Source: JAWKHR01 sp041394725
Lineage (GTDB): Bacteria; Acidobacteriota; Vicinamibacteria; Vicinamibacterales; SCN-69-37
Direction of reading: 5' to 3'
Assembly: GCA_041394725.1 (NCBI GenBank)
Contig: JAWKHR010000040.1
Span: forward strand, 1 to 62,071
DNA: 62,071 nt
Part shown: piece by piece, positions 17,344-27,148 of the stretch
How the letters are laid out: each line of letters opens with the position of its first letter
Position numbering within the stretch: position 1 is the first letter of the stretch
Position numbers and translations under genes: made by a program
The notes under the pieces: generated by a model
The model's input: only the letters and a program-made list of their open reading frames with translations
What the model was told of the DNA's origin: nothing
Database searches by the model: none

Positions 17344-19949
17344 GCCGCGTCCTCCTCTGGCTGGCCTCGCGCCTGGTCCCCGCGGACCGGCGCCGGGAGT
17401 GGCTCGAGCAATGGCGCGCGGAAGTCTGGGCGCTCGAGCACCCCGGCACGCCCACGGCCCCGCGACGAGCGACGCTGCGCTTCGTGGCCGGCGCCGTGCC
17501 GGACGCGCTCGTCGAGGCCGTGCACGGCTGGCGCGAGGGCTGGTCCTTCGCGGGCCTCGCGGCCGACGTGCGCGACACGTGGCGCGCCGCGCGCCGGACA
17601 CCCGCCACGACGCTGCTGTCGGTCGGCATCATGGCCGTCGGCGCGGCCGCGACCGCGACGATCTTCAGCCTGGCCGACGCCGTGCTCTTCCGTCCACCAC
17701 CCGGCCTCGAGGATCCCGCGCGTCTCGTCCAGATTGGCCGGAAGGACGCCGCCAGCTTCGACAACTTCTCGTATCCGAACTATCAGGACCTGCGCGACGG
17801 CCTCGCCGACGTCCTCGACCTGGCCGGCTGGGCCAACACGCGCGTGGTGGCCGGCGACGGCCTCGACGCCGAGGAACTCCCGGCGCAGGCCGTGACCGCC
17901 GGGTTCTTCCGCGTCACGGGCGTGGCCCTCACCGGGGGCCCGGGCCTCGTGGGTGCCGACGAGCTGGCTTTCGACGGGCGCGCCGAGGCCGTCGTCAGCG
18001 CCGCGTTCTGGCGCGCGCATGATGCCGAGATCGTCGCGAATGGCGGACACGTCAGGCTCAACGGCCGCTCGTTCCGCGTCGTGGGCGTGACGCCCGACGG
18101 CTTCATCGGCGTCGATGCCGGCATCCCCGCGCCGGCGGTCTGGCTCCCACTGCTCGCGGTCGGGGCGGGAGACGCGCGCGAGCGCCTGACCGAACGCGGC
18201 TGGTCCTGGCTCCAGATCGTCGGCCGCGTGAGGCCGGACGTCTCGATGTCCGCGGCGCGCGACGCGACGCTCGCCGTGCATGCGCGTCTGGCCGAGCGCT
18301 TCGCCCCGACGATCGGCGACACGGTGACCTTCGTCGAGGGCGTCGGGCTGGCTCCGCCGGACCGGGCCCTGGCGGACCGGCTGCTCGGTGTGTTCATGGC
18401 CGTGGCGCTGCTCGTGCTCGTCGTCGCGGCGGCCAACGTGACCGGCCTGCAGTTCTCACGCCACGTCGCGCGGCGGCACGAACTCGCGGTGCGCCGCGCT
18501 CTCGGCGCCTCGCGCCGGCGGGTGCTGCGCGCGCTCTTCGTCGAACAGGCGCTGCTCGCGGCCGCGGGCGGGAGCCTCGCGTTCCTCGTGACCTACTGGA
18601 CGACGGGCTGGCTGCGCCTGGCGCTGCCGTACGAGGTGGCGATCGCGTTCGGACCGACGGCGCGGCTGCTGGCGTTCGCGGTCGGCGCCTCGGTCTCCGC
18701 AAGCACCGCAGTCGGACTCTGGCCGCTCCTGCGCGTGATCGGCCAGGGAGGCCACGAGGCGCTGCGCGCCCGGCGTCCCGCCTCGGGCCGGCTCCGCGTC
18801 GGGCGCGTGCTGGTCGGCCTCGAACTGGCGATTGCCGCGCTCGTGCTGACGCTGGCCGGGCTCCTCGTCCGAAGCGCACTCCAGGCGACGCGCGTGGCCC
18901 CCGGGTTCGACGTCTCCCACACGCTCGTCGTGTCCCTTCGGCGGCAACCGAACCGGACGACGCCATCGTCGGTCGTCATGGAGGCCGCCGAACGCCGGCT
19001 CCGGGGCGTACCCGGCGTCACGGCCGTCGGCGTCGCGACCAGCGTGCCGGTCGCCGATCCGCAGAGCAGTCGCGTCCTCCTGCCCCCCGGAGCCGAGTAC
19101 GACCCCAACGCGCGGCGGATGCCGGTCATCGCGGCGGGGGCGGACCCCGGCTTCTTCGAGGTGCTCGGCCTCGACGCCATCGAGGGGCGCGTGCTGGACG
19201 CGGGCGACCGGATCGGAGTCGAGGTCCCGGCCGTCGTGAACGAGGCCTTCGCCCGGCGGATGTTCCCCGGCGCACGTGCCGCGGGCCAGGTGCTCTCGAG
19301 CGGGCCGGCGACGTATCGCATCGTCGGCGTCGTGACGCAGACGGCGCTGCGCTCGCTTCGAGACCGCGAACTGCCGGCCATGTGGACACCGCTCGACGAC
19401 CGGGGCGAGTTCCCGTCGCGTCTCCTCGTGCGCACGACCGCCCCGCCGGCGGCCAGCACGGCGGCGGTTCGGGCCGCGCTCGCGCCGCTCGCCGACGACA
19501 TCCTCGTGCGGCGCATCGAGCCGCTGGCGCCGCTGGTGACCGCCTCGGTCGGCGACACCCTGCTGGCGGCGAGACTGACGATGGTCTTCGGGCTCGGGAC
19601 GCTGATGATGGCGGTGGTCGGCCTGTACGGGCTCTCGTCCGCGCAGGTCTCGGCGCGCCGATACGAGATCGGCGTCCGGCTGGCGCTCGGTGCCGCGCCG
19701 AACGCCGTGACCCGCGGCGTGATGGCCGCGGCCGCGCGGACCGCGCTGGTCGGCAGCGGAGCCGGCGTGGCGGCGGGCTGCCTGGCCGGCCCGCCACTCC
19801 AGGCGCTGCTCTTCGACACCGACCCCGTCGATCCCCTCGTCATGGCCGCGACGACTCTCCTGCTCTCCCTCGCCGCGATCATCGCCGCCGCCGGACCCGC
19901 GCGCCGCGCCGGCCGGACGGATCCGCTCGTGGTGATGCGGACGGACTGA
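17340..19949 (+). CDS. ADOP-type ABC permease (MacB/FtsX duplicated)
   Basis: 869 residues from a GTG that overlaps the PadR stop codon (GTGA). A short N-terminal segment (WLASRLVPADRRREWLEQWRAE) is typical of acidobacterial duplicated orphan permeases. Then come a TM helix (about residues 85-105), a MacB-like periplasmic domain, three FtsX-type helices (around residues 345-370, 395-430 and 450-475), a second TM plus periplasmic domain, and a last set of three helices with the FtsX-type YEIGVRLALGAAP motif. No ATPase gene lies nearby, hence 'orphan'. A role in envelope mechanotransmission or export is assumed from MacB; the substrate is unknown. Confidence 0.93.
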   Translation: MSRVLLWLASRLVPADRRREWLEQWRAEVWALEHPGTPTAPRRATLRFVAGAVPDALVEAVHGWREGWSFAGLAADVRDTWRAARRTPATTLLSVGIMAVGAAATATIFSLADAVLFRPPPGLEDPARLVQIGRKDAASFDNFSYPNYQDLRDGLADVLDLAGWANTRVVAGDGLDAEELPAQAVTAGFFRVTGVALTGGPGLVGADELAFDGRAEAVVSAAFWRAHDAEIVANGGHVRLNGRSFRVVGVTPDGFIGVDAGIPAPAVWLPLLAVGAGDARERLTERGWSWLQIVGRVRPDVSMSAARDATLAVHARLAERFAPTIGDTVTFVEGVGLAPPDRALADRLLGVFMAVALLVLVVAAANVTGLQFSRHVARRHELAVRRALGASRRRVLRALFVEQALLAAAGGSLAFLVTYWTTGWLRLALPYEVAIAFGPTARLLAFAVGASVSASTAVGLWPLLRVIGQGGHEALRARRPASGRLRVGRVLVGLELAIAALVLTLAGLLVRSALQATRVAPGFDVSHTLVVSLRRQPNRTTPSSVVMEAAERRLRGVPGVTAVGVATSVPVADPQSSRVLLPPGAEYDPNARRMPVIAAGADPGFFEVLGLDAIEGRVLDAGDRIGVEVPAVVNEAFARRMFPGARAAGQVLSSGPATYRIVGVVTQTALRSLRDRELPAMWTPLDDRGEFPSRLLVRTTAPPAASTAAVRAALAPLADDILVRRIEPLAPLVTASVGDTLLAARLTMVFGLGTLMMAVVGLYGLSSAQVSARRYEIGVRLALGAAPNAVTRGVMAAAARTALVGSGAGVAAGCLAGPPLQALLFDTDPVDPLVMAATTLLLSLAAIIAAAGPARRAGRTDPLVVMRTD

Positions 19950-19965
19950 ACGAAAGGAACTGCCG

Positions 19966-20433
19966 ATGATTGGGCTCATGCTGGCGGCGTGCCTCGCCGC
20001 TCCCGTTCCGGGTGTCTCGACGGATCAGGCCGCGTCGATTGCGGGCCGATGGGAGGTCACGAGCGCCACGTCCACCCGCCGGAACACCGACGGCACGGTC
20101 GAGGTGCTGGCGACCGGGACTTTCACGCTCGAGCTGGCCGTGACCGACGAGGTGGTCACCGGCACCTGGTCGGGACCGGACGACGCGCCGCCGGACAGCC
20201 GGATGCGGGCCGCGCTCACCGGCACCTGGCGGGCCGGCAAGCTCGATCTGGCGAGCGACTGGTTCGACACGACCGTAACCTCGGCTGGCGAGCCGCGCAC
20301 CGTGAAGGTGCGCTGGGTGATCCACGGCGCGATCACGAACGGCCAGTTCGGGGGAACGCGGTCGCTCGAGGTCCAGGGGCGCGCGCGCGAGCCGCTCCTC
20401 ATCGCCTGGACCGCGCGGCGGCCTCAGCGGTAG
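19966..20433 (+). CDS. Small secreted protein of unknown function
   Basis: 155 residues with an N-terminal signal-like stretch (MIGLMLAACLAAPVPG). The mature part is rich in alternating beta-strand segments (AGRWEVTSAT, GTFTLELAVTDEVVTGTWSG, RTVKVRWVIHGAI), which suggests a lipocalin-like beta-barrel or sandwich. I recognise no family. AAGGAA precedes the ATG. It follows the first ADOP by 16 bases and is probably co-transcribed with the PadR/ADOP pair, so it may be a periplasmic partner. Confidence 0.65.
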   Translation: MIGLMLAACLAAPVPGVSTDQAASIAGRWEVTSATSTRRNTDGTVEVLATGTFTLELAVTDEVVTGTWSGPDDAPPDSRMRAALTGTWRAGKLDLASDWFDTTVTSAGEPRTVKVRWVIHGAITNGQFGGTRSLEVQGRAREPLLIAWTARRPQR

Positions 20434-20579
20434 TCGCTCCGGCCGGCTGCGGAAGCACGCCCGATCTGTCAGACTAGGCCCACCGCACACGTCTGACGAG
20501 CAGGTTCCGGCGCTGCGCCGCATTTCGGGGCGCCGTGGCGTCGTCCTGCCATCGAGTGACGAGCGACGGAGGCCGGAGC

Positions 20580-21089
20580 GTGGACTATCAGATCGACAAC
20601 CGCAGCACACAGGAAGTCCGCGTCGGCGTGGACGACCAGGAAGTCGCCGCCTTCCGGAAGGTCAGCTTCTTCATCCACAACCTGCAGGGGCGCGTCGAGG
20701 GCTCCGACTACCTGCTGAAGCTCGCGGCGCCGTGGAACGGCTTCCGGTACCAGCTCTGCCGCGGCGAACAGGTCGTCGCCAGTGCAAAGCGCCGGAGCCG
20801 GATGCACGCCTTCGAGCCCGATCGCCCCTTCGTCCGGCACACGCTCACCGAGTTCGAGCTCGACCTCGTCAGCCGCAGGATGACGCTCACGCCGGAGGAC
20901 CGGCGCGGGATCAGCTTCCGCCTCGACGAGAACGGCCAGGCACGCGGGCGACTCGCCATGCGGCCCTTCGAGGTCCAGAGGGACGGCGCCTGGCCGGCCG
21001 ACCTGCGCGCCCCCGACGGGTGGTCGGTCCCGCTCGCGGCGTTCGTCGCCTGGCTGGCCCGCGAGGGACGGTCCCGGATGTCGAAGTGA
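20580..21089 (+). CDS. Conserved-looking protein of unknown function
   Basis: 169 residues from a GTG at 20580, chosen because GGAGG at 20568-20572 stands 7 bases before it; another GTG at 20535 would add 15 residues. The protein starts with YQIDNRSTQEVRVGVDDQEV and continues with several beta-strand-like stretches (FELDLVSRRMTLTPEDRRGISFRLDENGQ) and no TM helix. The pattern faintly recalls LURP/scramblase-like barrels, but no motif proves it. It stands alone between the secreted protein and the convergent M56 gene. Confidence 0.6.
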   Translation: MDYQIDNRSTQEVRVGVDDQEVAAFRKVSFFIHNLQGRVEGSDYLLKLAAPWNGFRYQLCRGEQVVASAKRRSRMHAFEPDRPFVRHTLTEFELDLVSRRMTLTPEDRRGISFRLDENGQARGRLAMRPFEVQRDGAWPADLRAPDGWSVPLAAFVAWLAREGRSRMSK

Positions 21090-21127
21090 CGGCGTGAGCC
21101 TATGGGCGCGGGCCTCGCGGGGTGAAC

Positions 21128-22852
21128 CTAAGGGCGTGAGCCTCGTGGTGTGAAGTTCACCGTCACCGTCATGACGACCGGCACCGGCACCCCGTTGACC
21201 AGCGTCGGCGTGAACCGCCACTGCAGGACCGCGTCACGTGCGGCCTGATCGAGCAGGGCGACGCTCCGCAGGACGCGCGCGTCGTCCACCTCGCCGAGTT
21301 CGTTGATCTGGACCTCGAGGATCACGATGCCGGCCACGTTCGCGGCCAGGGCGTCCGGTGGATACACCGGCTTGACGTCCTTGATCTTCATCGGCTCGCG
21401 CACCGCGCCGCCGATCCGCAGGGGCGGATCGCCGGGCGACCACTCGAGCGGCTCGGCGGGCGCCGCCTTCGGCTCGGGCGCCGGCCCCATGACCGGCGGC
21501 GCCACGATCGGCTGGCCGTTCTGGTCGAGCCTGAAGTTCACCGTCACCGTCATCTTGACCTGAACCGGCGTCCCGGCCAGTTCGGTCGGCATGAACCGCC
21601 ACTGGATCACCGCGTCGGCCGCGGCGGTGTCGAGCGGCTCCCCGATCGACCGGATCACCTTCGCCTCGGTGACGTAGCCGTCGGTATCGATCACGGCCTC
21701 GAGGATGACGATGCCCTGCATGCCCGCGGCGATGGCCGCTTCGGGATAGACGGGCTTCACGTCCTTGATCTTCTTCGGCTCCCGGATGTCGCCGCCGATG
21801 CGGACGGGCCCGGTGGGCGGGGGCGGAACGTTCTGCACCGGATCCTGCTTCACCGCCCGATCCTGCCCGGCCGGCCCCGCGGCGGCCACCGGCCAGACCG
21901 TCATCGCCACCAGCAACGCCGCGAGCACTCCGGCGCGCGACACCCCCCGCCGATCGATCCCGCCGTCGAGAATCGCCATCACCCGCTTCTCCAGTTGTGA
22001 GGGTCGTGCCATCGCCAGCGTCGCGGGCGACCGCACCATCGACGGCTGCAGGGCCGCCACGAAGGACACCAGATCCGCCGCGTAGTCCGACGCGCGCGTC
22101 CCCGCGGACAGCACGAGGTCGTCGCACGCGAGTTCCCGTTCGAGCCGGGCACGCCGCGAGGCCAGCCACGCGAGCGGGTGCCACCACCAGATGGCCGTCG
22201 CGAGCGACGCGACCAGGTGCGATGCCGCGTCGCGCCGCGCCACGTGCGCGGCCTCGTGGATGACGACCGCCTGCAGCCGCTCCGGCGTCCACCGGCGCGA
22301 CGCGTCCGGCAGCAGCACGCACGGCCGGACGATGCCCCACGTCACCGGCATCACGTTGCCGGCGGCCGCCAGCCATCGCACGGGACGCTCGACGCCGAGC
22401 GACACGCGGGCGTCCGCCACCGCGGCCCACGCCGGGTGGTCCGCCGCGACCTCCCTGGCGGACCGTTCCAGCCGCCGGGTCCCGATCCAGCCGGCGCCCA
22501 ACCGGACCAGGCACGCGACGATGCCCAGCCACCAGACGCCGAGTGCGGCGGTGGCCGGCGACCACGCGCCGACCGGGTCGCTCGGCGCCGGTGTGACCTG
22601 CACGTGCAGCTCGCTCGCGACCGCGCCCGCGTCGGCGGCCGCGCCGGTCGCCGGCAACGAAAGCTCCGCCGGCAGGCGCAGCACCCGCCACTCCGGCAGG
22701 ACGGCGGCGGCCAGCGGCAGCACGACCAGCGCCGCGCACACCGTCGTCCACAGCGCGTGGCGGCTGGCCGCCGATCGCCGGCGCATGACGGCCGCCAGCA
22801 CGAACCCGACGCCGAGGAGGAGCGTGCCCTTGAGGGCCAGGAGCAGCAGCAT
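21128..22852 (-). CDS. M56-family (BlaR1-like) membrane peptidase with two TonB_C domains
   Basis: 574 residues. The N-terminal 300 residues have four or so TM helices and a zinc metalloprotease core: HEAAH at residues 199-203 and the downstream ERELACDDLVL motif, as in BlaR1/MecR1. BlaR1 normally ends in a beta-lactam sensor. Here the C-terminus instead holds two tandem TonB_C domains, each beginning IKDVKPVYP and containing WRFxPT and VTVNF. It lies 4 bases after blaI on the same strand, so the pair forms a sensor-protease/repressor unit: the peptidase would inactivate BlaI on a signal. The signal is unlikely to be a beta-lactam bound by this protein, as the penicillin-binding domain is missing. 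Confidence 0.93.
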   Translation of the reverse strand: MLLLLALKGTLLLGVGFVLAAVMRRRSAASRHALWTTVCAALVVLPLAAAVLPEWRVLRLPAELSLPATGAAADAGAVASELHVQVTPAPSDPVGAWSPATAALGVWWLGIVACLVRLGAGWIGTRRLERSAREVAADHPAWAAVADARVSLGVERPVRWLAAAGNVMPVTWGIVRPCVLLPDASRRWTPERLQAVVIHEAAHVARRDAASHLVASLATAIWWWHPLAWLASRRARLERELACDDLVLSAGTRASDYAADLVSFVAALQPSMVRSPATLAMARPSQLEKRVMAILDGGIDRRGVSRAGVLAALLVAMTVWPVAAAGPAGQDRAVKQDPVQNVPPPPTGPVRIGGDIREPKKIKDVKPVYPEAAIAAGMQGIVILEAVIDTDGYVTEAKVIRSIGEPLDTAAADAVIQWRFMPTELAGTPVQVKMTVTVNFRLDQNGQPIVAPPVMGPAPEPKAAPAEPLEWSPGDPPLRIGGAVREPMKIKDVKPVYPPDALAANVAGIVILEVQINELGEVDDARVLRSVALLDQAARDAVLQWRFTPTLVNGVPVPVVMTVTVNFTPRGSRP

Positions 22853-22856
22853 CAGG

Positions 22857-23246
22857 TCACCGTCCCTCGTCCTTCGCGCGCCGGATGCGTGCGAGAAGCG
22901 CCTCGACCTGTTCGGGGGCGATCTGCTGGTCGGTGGAGTCGAGCAGCGCGGCGACGGCGTCCTCCGTGGACCCGTCGAAGAACGTCTTCACCAGATGCCT
23001 GACCGCGGATCGCCGCTCGACCTCGCGCGACGCGGTCGGCTCGTACAGGTAGCGCGGACCGTCCGCGAGGTGGCGGACGTGGCCCTTCTCCTCGAGGATG
23101 CGCAGGAGCGCGCGCACCGCGGAGTAGCTCGGCGGCGACGGCAGTTCCTCGCGCACGGCGGCGACAGTGGCGCGGCGCAGCCGGTGCAGCACGTCCATGA
23201 TCTGGCGCTCCCGGCGCGACAGCGAGTGAGAAAGTGGACGGGCCAT
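22857..23246 (-). CDS. BlaI/MecI/CopY-family repressor
   Basis: 129 residues. The winged-helix N-terminal half (LSRRERQIMDVLHRLRRATVAAVREELP, then SYSAVRALLRILEEKGHVRH) is characteristic of BlaI, followed by the dimerisation helix region with FFDGSTEDAVAALLD. BlaI repressors bind palindromic operators as dimers and are cleaved or released by a partner M56 peptidase, which is encoded 4 bases downstream. A doubled palindrome lies just upstream, so autoregulation is very likely. Confidence 0.95.
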   Translation of the reverse strand: MARPLSHSLSRRERQIMDVLHRLRRATVAAVREELPSPPSYSAVRALLRILEEKGHVRHLADGPRYLYEPTASREVERRSAVRHLVKTFFDGSTEDAVAALLDSTDQQIAPEQVEALLARIRRAKDEGR

Positions 23247-23262
23247 TCGGATGGGTAAGAAG

Positions 23263-23287
23263 TTAGCAGAGTGCTAAATATTTAGCA
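23263..23287 (-). promoter_or_regulatory. Doubled palindromic operator for BlaI
   Basis: Two palindromes share one half site: TTAGCA-GAG-TGCTAA (23263-23277) and TGCTAAATATTTAGCA (23272-23287), the second a perfect 16-bp palindrome. They lie 17 bases upstream of the blaI start and in AT-rich sequence unlike the surroundings. A BlaI dimer on each, in alternative or cooperative registers, would block transcription. Confidence 0.82.
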
Positions 23288-23388
23288 ACAACGAAATCAG
23301 CCCCCACCTCGCCGGCCACGCGGTTGGCCGGCTTCCCGCGCGGTGTGGCCGCAGCCTCGGTCCGGACGTCACGCGCTGGCGCCAGTTC

Positions 23389-23406
23389 TTGACATTGTCT
23401 TATACT
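23389..23406 (+). promoter_or_regulatory. Candidate regulatory site upstream of the second padR
   Basis: TTGACATTGTCTTATACT holds a short dyad (GACA-T-TGTC) and a possible -10 (TATACT, 23401-23406). TTGACA is too close to be its -35. A related TGACAATGTA lies upstream of the third padR at about 27121-27130, so both may be PadR operators. Confidence 0.4.
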
Positions 23407-23440
23407 TGGCGGGCCCACGCCGAGCGTGCGGCCTGCCGCC

Positions 23441-23776
23441 ATGGAACACGACGATCACCTCGGTGAGTTCGAAGCCCTCGTGCTGACGTCCGTCGTCCAC
23501 GCGGGCGCCGGCGCCAACGGCACCGCCGTCTATCGCGACATCGAGACGCGGACCGGCCGCGCGGTCACGCTGCCCTCCGTCCACGTCACGCTCCGCCGAC
23601 TCGAGGAGAAGGGACTGCTCACGTCGACCGTCGGCGAGCCGTCCGCGCGCGGCGGCAGGCCCCGCCGCTTCTATCGCGCGACCGCGGAGGGCATCCGCGC
23701 CCTGCGCGATTTCCAGACCATGTGGCGCAAGGCGTGGCGCGGGCTGCGTCTGCCCGGCTCGGAGACACGATCATGA
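23441..23776 (+). CDS. PadR-family transcriptional regulator
   Basis: 111 residues from the ATG at 23441 (MEHDDHLGEFEALVLTSV). The PadR winged helix is complete: GTAVYRDIETRTGRAVTLPSVHVTLRRLEEKGLL and GGRPRRFYRATAEGIRAL. The start at the second ATG gives the usual PadR N-terminus. The stop overlaps the ATG of the second ADOP (ATGA). It should repress its own unit; a candidate site is seen 35-50 bases upstream. Confidence 0.93.
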   Translation: MEHDDHLGEFEALVLTSVVHAGAGANGTAVYRDIETRTGRAVTLPSVHVTLRRLEEKGLLTSTVGEPSARGGRPRRFYRATAEGIRALRDFQTMWRKAWRGLRLPGSETRS

Positions 23777-26503
23777 ACCAGGCCCCGTCGCCTCCAGGAC
23801 TCTCGCGGCGGCTGCTCTCCTGGGCCGCGACGCGCCTCGGCACGCCGGAGTTGCCGGGGGACGCCGCCGACATCTTCGACGACCTCGCGCGTCACCAGGG
23901 GCTCACCGCCGCCCGTCGCTGGTACCGGCGCCAGGCGCGGGCGGCCATCGTTCGCGCCGCGGGACCGCGGCGCGAACATCCCCGCGCGAGTGAACGAACC
24001 CCGTCGTCACGCCGGCGCACCCACGGGCCGCTCCCTCGTGCCCTCGCGCTCGATGCGAGGCTGGCGCTGCGCATGCTCCGCCGGTACCCGGGACTCACCG
24101 TCATCGGGGGACTTGCCATCGCGTTCGCCATCCTCGTCGGCGCCGGGCTCTTCGAGTTCATCAACCTGACGCTGCCCGGCCGCGACCTTCCGCTGCCGCA
24201 CGGCGACCGCATCGTCGGCCTGCGCTTCTGGGATCGCGAGGCCGGCGCTCCGGCCCCGCTGCCCGCCTCCGCGGTCAGACTCTGGGACGACGCCCTCTCC
24301 TCGGTGCAGGAGGTGGGCGCGTATCGGACGGTGACGCGCAACCTCAGCGTCGACGACGATGCGCAGGGCCCGGTCGAGGTGGCGGTGATGAGCCCCGCAG
24401 GCTTCCGGCTCGCCGGGATCCCGCCCGTCCGCGGGCGTCTCATCACGGAGGCCGACGCGCGGCCCGGCGCCCCACCCGTCGCCGTGCTCGGGTCATCGCC
24501 TCTGGCAGACGGCGTTCGCTGCCGACCCCGCGGTCATCGGCCGCCGGGTCGTCCTCGGCGACGATGCGGCGACGGTGATCGGCGTGATGCCGGAGGGGTT
24601 CGGCTTCCCGGTCCATCACAGCCTCTGGCTGCCGCTTCGCCTCGACGAGGACCGGCCGCCCGGGCCGGGTCTCCGCGCGTTCGGCCGACTGGCCGCGGAT
24701 GCCGACCTCGATCGCGCGCAGGCGGAGGCGGACGCGCTGACGTCACGCATCGACTGGTCCGCCGAGGGGCTCGACCACTCGCCGGTGGCGCAGGTGCTGT
24801 CATACCGGGAGTCGCTGTTCGACCGGCCGGTGTCGCTCCTGATGCGTGCGATCCTTCTCCAGGTCAACGCCTTCGGCGCGCTGTTCCTGGTGCTGGTCGC
24901 GGCCAACGTCGCGCTGCTCCTGTTCGCGCGCGCGGCGGCCCGGGAACGGGAGCTGGCCGTGCGCACGGCGCTCGGCGCGACGCGCGGACGGATCGTCCTG
25001 CAGCTGTTCGTCGAGGCGCTCGCGCTGTCCCTGCTGGCGGCGGCCTGCGGGCTCGCCGCGACGGCTCCCGCCCTGCACTGGGTGGCGGGTCGGATGACCG
25101 CCATGGGCGGCGGCACGCCGCCCTTCTGGTTCCAGCCGGGCGTGTCGCCGGCGACCGCCCTGTACGCCGTGGTGCTGGCCGTGGTCGCCGCCGCCGTGGC
25201 CGGCATCATGCCCGCCCTCAAGGCGACCGGCCGCGACGTGACGGTCCGGCTCACCCAGGGCTCGGCCGGCGGCGGCGGCCCGCGCTTCGGCGGCATCTGG
25301 ACGGCCGTCGTCATCACGCAAATCGCCGTCATGGTCGTGTTCGCGGACGGTGCGACGCTGATGGTGCGGCAGGCCTGGCGCACCGCGTCGCCCGTTCCCG
25401 CACTTCGGGCCGAGGACGTCCTCACGCTGCGGATCGAGCGGGACGAGCTGACCGCGGCGGATCGCCCGGACGGCGCGCTCGTCGAGCAGTTCTCACGGCG
25501 CCTGGCGGCCGAACCGGGCGTGGCCGGCGTGACGGTCACGAGCCGCCTGCCGGTCGCCCGGCCCGCGCCGACGCAGATGGCCCTGGAGACGCCCGCGCGC
25601 GCCTCCAGGGATCCCGATTCGACCGGCGCCGGGCTGATCGCGGCCGGCGTGGTGGCTGTCGATCGCGGCTTCTTCGACGTGTTCGAGGCGCCCGTCATCG
25701 CGGGCCGCGGCTTCGAGGCCGCGGACTTCGCGGCGGATCCGCGCGCGGTCGTCGTCGATCGCTACTTCGTGGACACGGTCCTCGGCGGACGCGGGGCGGT
25801 GGGCCGGCGGATCCGCGTCGTGGACGGGCGGCGCCCGGACCAGCCGGGCCCATGGTTGCAGATCGTGGGCGTCGTGGAGACGCTGGCGCCACCGCCGCCC
25901 GGGGGCTCCCACCTCGACGACCCGGCCAGACCGATCGTCTATCGCCCGCGCGGGGCTGCCGCGACGACGACCCCGGTGTTCGTCGCGCTGCGCGTGCCCG
26001 CCGGCGTCGAGAGCCAGCGGTCGCGGCTCACGGAGATCGCCCGGTCGGTGAGTCCGGCGATTCGGCTGCACGACGTTCGCACCCTGGCGGAGGCGGCCGA
26101 CACCGAAGTGGCGTTCTGGCGGCTGTGGGCGCAGCTCCTGGTGCTGGTCAGCGCGGTCGCGCTGTTCCTGTCATTGGCCGGCATCTACGCCGCGACGGCG
26201 TTCGCCGTCTCGCGGCGGACGCGCGAGATCGGGATTCGCGTGGCCCTCGGCGCGTCCACGCCGCGCATCGCCGCGACGATCGTGCGGCGGCCGGTCACCC
26301 ACGTCGCCTCGGGCGTCGTGGCCGGGTGCGCCCTGGTGGCGGGCATGCTGACGGCGGTGACCGACGGCGTCACCACGGCCGACGGCGTCCGCCTGCTGGC
26401 GCTCGGGGCGGGCCTCGTCGTCGTGTGCACGGCGGCGTGCCTGGGCCCGATGCGCCGCGCACTCCGCGTGCAGCCGACCGACGCCCTCGGGTCCGACACC
26501 TAG
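23773..26503 (+). pseudogene. ADOP-type permease, interrupted by a frameshift
   Basis: The ATG overlaps the PadR stop. The first frame gives the ADOP N-terminal segment, the first TM helix (PGLTVIGGLAIAFAILVGAGLFE) and part of periplasmic domain 1, up to PVAVLG. After an extra base in GGGT at 24490-24493 the next frame continues the expected text (HRLWQTAFAADPAVIGRRV), and stays open to 26503 with the remaining FtsX helices, domain 2 and the REIGIRVALGAS motif. Restored, it would be about 909 residues. Either an assembly insertion or a recent null mutation is possible; the codon usage on both sides is equally healthy, which favours a sequencing indel or a very recent event. Confidence 0.88.
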
Positions 26504-26525
26504 CGTCCGCGGCCCCCTCGCGCGC

Positions 26526-27023
26526 CTACTGCATGCGTTCGTACGTCGCGAACGACACCCGCGTCGTCTTGCCCTCGGCGTTCATGGTCATGTAGATGAT
26601 GCCGAGCGTCTGGTGGTCGGTCGAGATCACGTTCGTGAGGATCTGCCGGATCTGGCCGTCGCGCTTGTAGGTAATCTCCGCCGTGCGGTCGCTCAGCATC
26701 TTGACCGACGCCATCTCGCCCTCGCGGCTGCCCGTCATCGGCTCTTCCCTGCCGTCGAACATCGTCGTGTAGCCCCATTGCGGCGTCAGGGAGCCGTCGG
26801 CCTCGAGGCGGGTGATGGTGATCTTCATGCCCGTGCCGTTGTGCGGCTCGTAGACCATCACGTTGGTCGATGGCGGCGCGTTCGGGTCGGTGGGCTTCAG
26901 GCGCCACTTGCCGTAGCGCGGGTTGGCGGCCTGGGGCGACACGGCCTCCGGCACGCCCGAGGCGGCCAGGCCGAGGACGAGCGCGAGGAGTACACCCGAA
27001 GCCAGCACGGAGCGCGATCGCAT
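26526..27023 (-). CDS. Secreted protein of unknown function
   Basis: 165 residues from the ATG at 27021-27023, with CCAGGAGGATC a few bases upstream as a strong ribosome site; a longer in-frame start at 27140 is rejected. The signal peptide MRSRSVLASGVLLALVLGLAASG is clear. The mature protein starts NPRYGKWRLKPTDPNAP and has beta-strand segments such as MKITITRLEADG and RQILTNVISTDHQTLGIIYMTMN. It looks like a lipocalin-like or META-like sandwich, but I cannot assign a family. It is convergent with the second ADOP and divergent from the third padR. Confidence 0.75.
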   Translation of the reverse strand: MRSRSVLASGVLLALVLGLAASGVPEAVSPQAANPRYGKWRLKPTDPNAPPSTNVMVYEPHNGTGMKITITRLEADGSLTPQWGYTTMFDGREEPMTGSREGEMASVKMLSDRTAEITYKRDGQIRQILTNVISTDHQTLGIIYMTMNAEGKTTRVSFATYERMQ

Positions 27024-27052
27024 GGTCGATCCTCCTGGACGTGTGGTGGAAA

Positions 27053-27069
27053 CGCCGTAGTATACGGCG
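27053..27069. promoter_or_regulatory. Dyad CGCCGTA-GTA-TACGGCG between divergent genes
   Basis: Perfect 7-bp arms around a 3-base centre, located 30 bases upstream of the secreted-protein gene and 80 bases upstream of the third padR. It could be an operator serving either gene; PadR binding is possible but untested. Confidence 0.5.
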
Positions 27070-27148
27070 GAATTCCCCGCCGCCCACCGTGAACCTTTCG
27101 GACGCCGGCACGTAATAATAGTGACAATGTATTCTTTCACCCGAGACC

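Noticed and set aside
17244..18281. Antisense frame to the first ADOP (345 residues)
   Set aside because: It has no motifs and lies fully inside a well-supported permease gene.
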